Origin: Alistipes sp.
Lineage (GTDB): Bacteria > Bacteroidota > Bacteroidia > Bacteroidales > Rikenellaceae
Direction of reading: 5' to 3'
Assembly: GCA_019422485.1 (NCBI GenBank)
Contig: JAHZDG010000027.1
Coordinates: 16,894-29,530 of the forward strand
DNA length: 12,637 bases
The notes beneath the pieces are model-generated. The model saw nothing but the letters and a program-made list of their open reading frames with translations, ran no database searches and had not been told where the DNA came from. The position numbers and the translations under genes were made by a program. This document shows positions 8,271 through 12,637 of this stretch, piece after piece (positions within the stretch are counted from its first letter, which is position 1; each line of letters starts with the position of its first letter).

Positions 8271-8579
8271 TGGGGACTGATTTTTTTAAGGGATCATTTA
8301 ACGGGTCGAACTTTCAGAGTGGCAAAATCAGCGGAAAAGGAATTTCGAGGAGTGATTCCGATACAATGGTTTTCTATAGATTGAATAGTAGGGAAAGGAT
8401 GATGGTTGATGTCCTTGTTCGGTTCCCGTTCTTTGAAAGAGGGTGATATGGGCGTTCCGGGTATGATGCGGTTCAGAAAAGACCGGTTCGTTTTACGAAA
8501 GAGTCTTCCGCTCGGAGATGAACCTTTCCGGCTTGTTTCGACTTGAACCTTTCAGAAAGACCTTGGACGCTGTTTCGTT
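8271..8579. promoter_or_regulatory. 309-bp gap between adaptor and pump genes with clustered GGTTC motifs
   Basis: I see no gene here. Adaptor-pump pairs are usually nearly contiguous, so a gap of this size suggests regulatory DNA or a remnant. GGTTC occurs on the plus strand at 8421-8425, 8470-8474 and 8485-8489, and on the minus strand at 8545-8549 and 8520-8524. The two minus-strand copies sit inside an exact 10-bp direct repeat, GAAAGGTTCA (8544-8553 and 8519-8528), 25 bp apart. There is also a small palindrome TTCGT-TTT-ACGAA at 8487-8499. None of the structures has a T-run, so I do not call a terminator. A weak -7-like TGATTTTG lies upstream of the pump ATG on the minus strand. An operator for the cluster's LytTR regulator is a reasonable guess. 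Confidence 0.35.
8519..8553 (-). repeat. Pair of 10-bp direct repeats (GAAAGGTTCA) upstream of the pump gene
   Basis: Read on the minus strand, GAAAGGTTCA occurs at 8553-8544 and again at 8528-8519, a 25-bp period. The core AAGGTTCA(A/T) differs at one position from the usual LytTR half-site pattern [TA][AC][CA]GTTN[AG]. LytTR sites are normally spaced nearer 21-22 bp centre to centre, so the fit is imperfect. The repeat is plainly visible; its role as a binding site is a guess. Confidence 0.4.
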
Positions 8580-9635
8580 TCAGGGTTGTGAAGGTGTATC
8601 GTTTTGAGGATTGGAAAGGGAAACACGTTGTCCCTCATTGAGAAAACGGAGACCGCTGACGGCAATGGTTTCTCCGGTAGTTAAACCGTTGGTGATGGTG
8701 AATTGTCCATCGGAAAGCAGTTCTCCGATTACCACGGGACGTTGGGAAACTTCATGGTTGGATACGTCAACTGTCCAGACATAGTCTCCCGATCCGGCTG
8801 TGTGACAGACGGCTTTTTGAGGAATGGTGACAGCTTGCCGGGTTCCGCCCGGGAGGTCGAAACGGACCCGTCCCGAGAGTCCTGCGGGCAGAGCTCCATC
8901 GGGGTTGGGCAGCAGGGCCGTGAGCAGATAGGAGAGATTATTCGGAGTGGTGCTTCGAGCGCATTCGATTACCTGAGCCTGGTAGGTTTGTTCCGGAGCA
9001 TGGTCAAATACGATCGTTACTTCTTTGAGGTTTTGGGCCTGCATGGCAATTTCCTTTGTTACATAGAGCTCGATGCGCAGAGAGGATATATCTACCAGTG
9101 TGACAACGGGTTGTGATGCCTTGATGTCTTGGTAGCGCTCAATGAACACTTCGCTGACGTATCCGTCAAACGGGGCGAGTAATTTGGTGTCGTTCAATGC
9201 ATTTTTGGCGGCGTCACGAGTGGTTTCGGCTGTGATGCGGGTGGCTCGAGCCGTTTCATACTGACTGGCTGGAAGATTGTCTTTTTCGTATAGAGCGGCT
9301 ACACGATCATAATCGGCCTGAGCCTGTCGGTAGGAAGCTTCGGCTTGTTCGTACTGGAGTTGAAAGTCTCGCGGATCGATTCGGGCAATGAGTTCGCCGC
9401 TATGGTATCGGGATCCGGCATAAACCTCGAAGCGATCGACGGGACCTGAGACTCGGAACGAAAGGATCGAGGTGCGCAACGGTTTGGCAATGAATGGAAA
9501 TTCTTGAGAAGAGGCGAGTTCGACTGAGTTAGCTTGTGCCGTTTCAATGCATAGGGGTGTTTCAGACTTGGGCTGTTGGTTGGCGCACGATATCTGAAGC
9601 AGCAAAAGGGGGCAGATAAGAATTTTGCGATTCAT
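8580..9635 (-). CDS. Periplasmic adaptor lipoprotein of the RND pump (membrane fusion protein, HlyD/AcrA family)
   Basis: This 351-residue protein starts at the ATG at 9635. MNRKILICPLLLLQISC is a lipoprotein signal with acylated Cys at residue 17. An open frame extends 54 codons further upstream but is hydrophilic/aromatic spacer without a signal, so I reject that longer start. The mature protein has the adaptor order: a half lipoyl/biotinyl segment (FRVSGPVDRFEVYAGS), an alpha-helical hairpin rich in Ala, Gln and Glu (RQAQADYDRVAALYEKDNL and following), the returning lipoyl half (TKLLAPFDGYVSEVFIERYQ), a beta-barrel domain and a membrane-proximal domain ending near VSGLRFLNEGQRV. It bridges the RND pump and the TolC channel and is tethered to the inner membrane by lipid. 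It is the first gene of the cluster, with a candidate -7 element just upstream and a 309-bp gap before the pump gene. Confidence 0.93.
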   Translation of the reverse strand: MNRKILICPLLLLQISCANQQPKSETPLCIETAQANSVELASSQEFPFIAKPLRTSILSFRVSGPVDRFEVYAGSRYHSGELIARIDPRDFQLQYEQAEASYRQAQADYDRVAALYEKDNLPASQYETARATRITAETTRDAAKNALNDTKLLAPFDGYVSEVFIERYQDIKASQPVVTLVDISSLRIELYVTKEIAMQAQNLKEVTIVFDHAPEQTYQAQVIECARSTTPNNLSYLLTALLPNPDGALPAGLSGRVRFDLPGGTRQAVTIPQKAVCHTAGSGDYVWTVDVSNHEVSQRPVVIGELLSDGQFTITNGLTTGETIAVSGLRFLNEGQRVSLSNPQNDTPSQP

Positions 9636-9658
9636 CGGAAGGAGTTTTATTTCCGTGG

Positions 9659-9666
9659 CAAAAATA
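9659..9666 (-). promoter_or_regulatory. Candidate -7 element of the efflux-operon promoter
   Basis: The minus strand reads TATTTTTG, an exact match to the Bacteroidota TANNTTTG -7 consensus, 23 bases ahead of the adaptor ATG. A start about 7 bases downstream would give a short 5' leader of roughly 15-17 bases. No TTTG lies at the usual 19-21 bases upstream (a TTTG is present but about 35 bases away), which would fit a promoter that needs an activator. There is no Shine-Dalgarno sequence on the coding strand. Confidence 0.4.
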
Positions 9667-9922
9667 GACGGAGGATGCACCCTTCCTGGGAAAGATTCAC
9701 TCAAAGCCGGAAATAGCCTTCCGAAATCCCCGGAATAAGATCTGAAGTAGAAAAGACAGGGAGTGAAAATAGAGAATTGATTCGGGAAAGTTGGCAAATC
9801 AGGCTCATTTACACTATGGATTTCTTGCTAAATTCCTGTAAAAGATGGAGTGATGTGTCGTGCGGTTTATAAACAGAATAGATTGGGCATAGCGTGAAAA
9901 AGTGATCCGATGTTCGGGGATC
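9667..9922. other. Intergenic region between the lipoprotein island and the efflux operon
   Basis: Apart from the short repeats at 9707-9736, I see no gene and no clear terminator. Just past the stop of the lipoprotein gene ending at 9923 there is an imperfect hairpin around 9904-9922 (GATCCGA...TCGGGGATC with bulged Gs) without a T-run. The last part presumably holds the regulatory region of the efflux operon, because the next gene downstream is the adaptor. Confidence 0.4.
9707..9736 (-). repeat. Three short imperfect direct repeats upstream of the adaptor promoter
   Basis: On the minus strand three related units follow one another: ATTCCGG (9736-9730), ATTTCGG (9727-9721) and ATTTCCGG (9714-9707). 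They lie about 41-77 bases upstream of the candidate -7 element, a position where an activator could bind. The units are short, so chance similarity is possible. Confidence 0.25.
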
Positions 9923-10546
9923 TTATGGTTCATGGCAAGGGAATAGCTGTTTTTCTAATGTATCGACACGTACTAAATGACCGTTCTTGTCGAACACTAA
10001 ATCCAATCCGGCAAAATGCGGTATTATGATTCGATAGGAAGCCAGGATAGAGTCTGGCCGGTTATTTATATCGGCCATAAGCGACTGATAGGCTTCTGTG
10101 TCCGCCTCTTTTCGGACTTCCATGGCTCTTCGTTGTGCTAAAGAGAAATCGCCTGCTAAAGGAAGTATATCCAAGTAGACTGGTTTTCCATGAATGGGTT
10201 CACATAGAATTACGGGGATTTCGCTCTCAATGACATTTGCATATCCGATCGTGTATGAGATGCTGTCGTTGGCGAGGGTGGTATACATAAGTCCGATACC
10301 TTTCCCTTGTACTTGAGGGTAATCCGAAAAAGTGGAGTCGAACTTTTCAATGTATTGTTTAAGAGTCTGATTGGTAATTGTGTGCAGCAAATATTTTTTA
10401 GAGATTGTCATATCGGTTGGCTCTGACTCAACAGACTGATGTATACATCCTGTCAATAGCCCCAAGATGCCGCCACAGATCAGTATATTCATGCAAAAGG
10501 ATACGATTCCTCTATAGATGTTCATGTTGTGCCGTCCCAAGATCAT
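9923..10546 (-). CDS. Lipoprotein of unknown function, intact paralogue of the pseudogene at 11485-11864
   Basis: This 207-residue lipoprotein has a hydrophobic signal ending in GILGLLTGC, with acylated Cys at residue 34 when counted from the ATG at 10546. AAAGGAAA lies a few bases before that ATG. The in-frame ATG at 10525 would give a more normal 27-residue signal and is a real alternative. The mature part has a conserved-looking core, IPVILCEPIHGKPVYLDIL (about 110-128), then an Arg/Glu/Ala-rich helix and a C-terminal FDKNGHLVRVDTL. Both segments recur in the degraded copy about 1 kb upstream, so this is a two-member local family. I do not recognise the wider family. The gene begins 12 bases after the small two-TM gene and is the last of the small-protein run. 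The protein is probably anchored in the outer or inner membrane facing the periplasm, or displayed at the surface. Confidence 0.82.
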   Translation of the reverse strand: MILGRHNMNIYRGIVSFCMNILICGGILGLLTGCIHQSVESEPTDMTISKKYLLHTITNQTLKQYIEKFDSTFSDYPQVQGKGIGLMYTTLANDSISYTIGYANVIESEIPVILCEPIHGKPVYLDILPLAGDFSLAQRRAMEVRKEADTEAYQSLMADINNRPDSILASYRIIIPHFAGLDLVFDKNGHLVRVDTLEKQLFPCHEP

Positions 10547-10558
10547 AATTCGTTTCCT

Positions 10559-10798
10559 TTAAATATCGAAATAGATAAGAAGCCACGCTATTATGGAGGT
10601 TATAACTCCGCCTAAAACTTTGCACAGTAATTCATAAGACATATGGTCTACGGCATCCTGAGCTTCTTTATTTTCCCATACCTCTTTGTAGGGGATATAT
10701 TTCCTTTTTTGAGGAGATCGGAAAATATTAAGCATGTTTTTATAGATCCACAAATAAAACACCCCAAGGGCATATACGATCATTCCGCCTATGTACAT
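10559..10798 (-). CDS. Small membrane protein with two transmembrane helices, 79 aa, unknown function
   Basis: The protein has two hydrophobic helices, IGGMIVYALGVFYLWIYK near the N-terminus (about 3-20) and VLGGVITSIIAWLLIYF near the C-terminus (about 61-77). They are joined by ~40 charged residues including FRSPQKRKYIPYKEVW. The basic loop suggests it is cytoplasmic, with both ends outside. The frame stays open upstream of the ATG at 10798 but offers no further ATG before reaching the end of the neighbouring gene. Its stop lies 12 bases ahead of the lipoprotein gene and it starts 80 bases after the 184-residue protein gene, so it probably belongs to the same transcript. I do not recognise it. 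The short length leaves some doubt, but the clean two-helix pattern and tight spacing support a real gene. Confidence 0.65.
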   Translation of the reverse strand: MYIGGMIVYALGVFYLWIYKNMLNIFRSPQKRKYIPYKEVWENKEAQDAVDHMSYELLCKVLGGVITSIIAWLLIYFDI

Positions 10799-10878
10799 GG
10801 TGCAAAGTGTGAAGCAGACTTTCTGATGACAATAAGAGTGTATGCGTTGAATGACCAGAGAGTCATGGATTTCTTCTG

Positions 10879-11433
10879 TTATGTGAAAATACCCATTTTA
10901 TTTAATAGATATTTGAAGTCATTGATAAAATGTTGCAATTCATCGGTGGTATATAGTCCTGTTTCCAGGTTTTTGAACGTTACTTGTGTGTTATTGTCTT
11001 TGGAAGTCACGTTAATCATCCGAACATGGGATAAGAAAAGGTTTTGTACATAGGGGTCTGAAAACAACTGTTGGGCAACCGATAAGTCAGAGCATTTAAC
11101 TGTGAATTTCTTGTCAAAATCGGGATTTCCTGTGTGCAATCGTTTGTGAAAACTGAACCCGAACCAGGATTTGACGATTAAATACAAAGTCAGATTTAAG
11201 TTTTGAGTGTCGAACGTGCAAACTAAAAAGTTGGGTGATACTATATTTTGAATGCTTTGTGAGGCTTGTGTCAAATAGATCTGATGGGAGTTATTATAAG
11301 GAATGCACACTTTGGCATAATAGTAATCGATGTATGATCCATAGGAATGAGTTTTATGAATCCATACTTCGTAGCCGTATTTTTGTTTTAAGGAGAGGAA
11401 TTGATCTTTCCAGGTTTGCAGAGAAGGATTCAT
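10879..11433 (-). CDS. Soluble protein of unknown function, 184 aa, with a weak resemblance to DUF3137-like proteins
   Basis: The protein begins MNPSLQTWKDQFLSLKQKYG with no signal peptide and no clear membrane helix, so it is predicted to be cytoplasmic. Its middle reads KRLHTGNPDFDKKFTVKCSD (about 98-116) and continues AQQLFSDPYVQNLFL. A T-G-x-P-x-F-D-x-x-F-x-V pattern followed by a helix is familiar from DUF3137-type proteins that accompany small membrane proteins. That resemblance is from memory of the motif, not a search. The following gene encodes a two-TM protein, so the two might act together at the inner membrane. The gene lies 51 bases after the pseudogene and 80 bases before the two-TM gene. 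The start at 11433 is the first ATG of the frame. Base composition is AT-rich compared with the efflux operon. Confidence 0.72.
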   Translation of the reverse strand: MNPSLQTWKDQFLSLKQKYGYEVWIHKTHSYGSYIDYYYAKVCIPYNNSHQIYLTQASQSIQNIVSPNFLVCTFDTQNLNLTLYLIVKSWFGFSFHKRLHTGNPDFDKKFTVKCSDLSVAQQLFSDPYVQNLFLSHVRMINVTSKDNNTQVTFKNLETGLYTTDELQHFINDFKYLLNKMGIFT

Positions 11434-11484
11434 CGTGTATTTACATTTAAATAAAAGAAGTCGGAGGACAGATCTTTTGTGTTA

Positions 11485-11864
11485 TCATTTGGGAATTATT
11501 CCTATCGTGTCTACATGCAAAAGATGTTGGTTCCGATCAAATACTACTCGCCATTAAACGAAATCTGAAGTTATTATTGGGATAGAACGGTATACTTCTC
11601 CATTCATAATTTCCGGGCCTTTGTCCCATAATTCTTTAAAATATTGATATTCGCTATGATTCATGTATTTGAGGACTTCGGCTGCTTTCTCTGGGGCTAA
11701 TTCAATATCTGTACGAGGTAAGTTCCGTATTCCCAGATAGACAGGTTTGCCTGCTACCGGTTCGCAAAGAATGATATTGGAGGCTGGTCGTTTCCTGACG
11801 AACAGGCGGTCATGCTGCCTCCCAGCAACAGTAACCCGCTAAGAAATGATGCTAATCGGTACAT
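11485..11864 (-). pseudogene. Degraded lipoprotein gene, paralogue of the gene at 9923-10546
   Basis: A lipoprotein signal starts at the ATG at 11864 (MYRLASFLSGLLLLGGSMTAC, Cys 21), but the frame then fails. About nine codons on, homology to the intact paralogue resumes in a different frame at 11778 with NIILCEPVAGKPVYLGI, matching VILCEPIHGKPVYLDIL. The ~70 residues that separate these two parts in the intact protein are missing. The shifted frame runs to a TAA at 11554-11556, beyond which the same frame still encodes RVVFDRNQHLLHVDT, matching LVFDKNGHLVRVDT, and ends at a TGA at 11485. So there is an internal deletion with a frame change plus one nonsense codon. Survival of the downstream homology suggests recent decay, or a sequencing error for the nonsense codon; the deletion is hard to explain by error. 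Confidence 0.82.
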
Positions 11865-12032
11865 GATGGTTTGCTTGTAGGTTAGGCAGATATAGGGAAT
11901 TTCAGTGGGTGTAATTGTAGGTGATAAAATTCTTGAATTGATTTGATAATTAGTTGGTTATATTGGTGAAGCTGTAATTTGTGTCTGATTTTATGATAGG
12001 TGAATAGTATGGTATTTTATTCGAAGGAAGTT
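11865..12032. other. AT-rich intergenic region, no gene seen
   Basis: This short AT-rich spacer lies between the two-repeat lipoprotein gene and the pseudogene. I find no reading frame, no strong hairpin with a T-run and no exact TANNTTTG element on the minus strand. Confidence 0.4.
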
Positions 12033-12611
12033 TTAATCGAAGTCTTGAAAAATAGATATGCTTGTTACGGTGTCAGCTGCTATTTTGAAATTCATGCAAA
12101 TACCATATGGGTCTCCGGTTGAAAAATAGTCGTTTGAGTATCGTCCCGTCGGGTATGCTTGTTTTAGGTTTGAAACGGAAGATCCGATACCGATGTGGCG
12201 TGATGTTTTATAAGGACAAGGATAAACCGCTTCAATGCCATACACTTGGACGATATGGTCAGCATTGTTTAAATCCATTAATAAATATAATCCATATTGC
12301 GGATATTCCCAAATTTGTGTGAGAACCCCGGTGTTTCCACTTTCTTCCTTCTTTCCGGTGTGTGGAGGAGAACCCAACTTCTGCGTAATGATTGCCCCTG
12401 GAATATGGAGTGTTAGCCAGCCGTCTAAAATAATTTCCTTTTCAGATAGTGACGGTTCATTTTCGGCTTTTGAAACGGTTGGGTGAGTGAATGCGTTCGT
12501 TGAGGGATCTGTCTGTTCTTTGGAGGTGTGCCTGCTGCATGTCGGAGCCAGACAGCTTTGGACAAGACTGATACCTAACCATACTATCGCGAACTGGCAG
12601 ATCCTCATCAT
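12033..12611 (-). CDS. Lipoprotein of unknown function, possibly a two-repeat BLIP/SmpA-like fold
   Basis: This 192-residue protein starts at the ATG at 12611; a second ATG follows directly. MMRICQFAIVWLGISLVQSC is a lipoprotein signal with acylated Cys at 20. A Ser/Thr/Glu-rich linker (about 21-57) precedes the folded part. The folded part appears to hold two related units. The first has KLGSPPHT then WEYPQYGLYLLMDL and IVQVYGI; the second has HIGIGSSVSNLKQAYP then PYGICMNFKI and VTSISIF. Each goes from a Gly-bearing helix to strands, as in BLIP/SmpA-type repeats, which are often protein-binding modules. That fold is my inference from the pattern, not a search result. The gene heads the right-hand small-protein run and is followed by the pseudogene. 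Its promoter would lie at or beyond the window edge. Confidence 0.78.
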   Translation of the reverse strand: MMRICQFAIVWLGISLVQSCLAPTCSRHTSKEQTDPSTNAFTHPTVSKAENEPSLSEKEIILDGWLTLHIPGAIITQKLGSPPHTGKKEESGNTGVLTQIWEYPQYGLYLLMDLNNADHIVQVYGIEAVYPCPYKTSRHIGIGSSVSNLKQAYPTGRYSNDYFSTGDPYGICMNFKIAADTVTSISIFQDFD

Positions 12612-12637
12612 TTTGATTTTAAGTAATTGTTCGATTG

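Noticed and set aside
9639..9645. AAGGAG near the adaptor start as a ribosome binding site
   Set aside because: It is on the plus strand. The coding strand reads CTCCTT here, so it cannot serve the minus-strand gene.
9636..9797. Upstream extension of the adaptor frame (54 codons)
   Set aside because: The lipoprotein signal begins at the ATG at 9635, and a candidate -7 element lies within the extension, so the longer start is not credible.
10643..11053. Plus-strand frame of 136 codons opposite the two-TM and 184-aa protein genes
   Set aside because: It covers two better-supported minus-strand genes in the same orientation as all their neighbours. Its hydrophobic start mirrors the opposite strand.
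1..12637. CRISPR array, tRNA/rRNA genes, insertion sequences or phage genes
   Set aside because: Reading both strands I found no regularly spaced repeats, no cloverleaf-like stretches, no transposase or integrase motifs, and no terminal inverted repeats with target duplications.

Overview
The window looks like chromosomal DNA from a member of the Bacteroidota, most likely Bacteroidales. Three things point there: many short lipoproteins with Bacteroidota-style lipoboxes, mostly weak Shine-Dalgarno signals, and a LytS/LytTR-type sensor-regulator pair attached to an RND efflux operon. TANNTTTG-like -7 elements also occur. I cannot name the genus from sequence alone. Every supportable gene lies on the minus strand, so transcription runs from high to low coordinates. 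I see no tRNA, rRNA, CRISPR array, transposase or phage gene.

The core (about 2117-9635) is a five-gene efflux cluster. In transcription order it holds a lipoprotein periplasmic adaptor (membrane fusion protein), a 309-bp non-coding gap, a 1008-residue RND inner-membrane pump, a TolC-type outer-membrane channel, a four-TM LytS-type histidine kinase and a LytTR response regulator. The last four genes are packed with gaps of 2 and 25 bp and an 8-bp overlap. A strong 15-bp hairpin terminator closes the unit at 1994-2027. The adaptor, pump and channel should form one tripartite pump. The kinase and regulator are the obvious candidates to control it, although nothing in the sequence gives the substrate or the signal.

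The flanks (1-1853 and 9923-12637) are AT-richer and carry small exported or membrane-associated proteins of unknown function. Hand counts give 37/60 G+C at 5281-5340 in the pump against 24/60 at 11101-11160 in the right flank. The left flank has a lipoprotein with a C-terminal membrane segment that runs off the window edge, and a secreted 217-residue protein. The right flank has a two-repeat lipoprotein, a decayed lipoprotein pseudogene, a soluble 184-residue protein, a two-TM small protein and an intact lipoprotein that is a paralogue of the pseudogene.

The observations most worth following up are the dead paralogue at 11485-11864 (internal deletion, frame change and premature stop) and a cluster of GGTTC motifs in the gap before the pump gene that might be the operator of the cluster's own LytTR regulator. 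I found no clearly new multi-gene system. The novelty here lies in uncharacterised lipoprotein families and in how the pump operon may be controlled.
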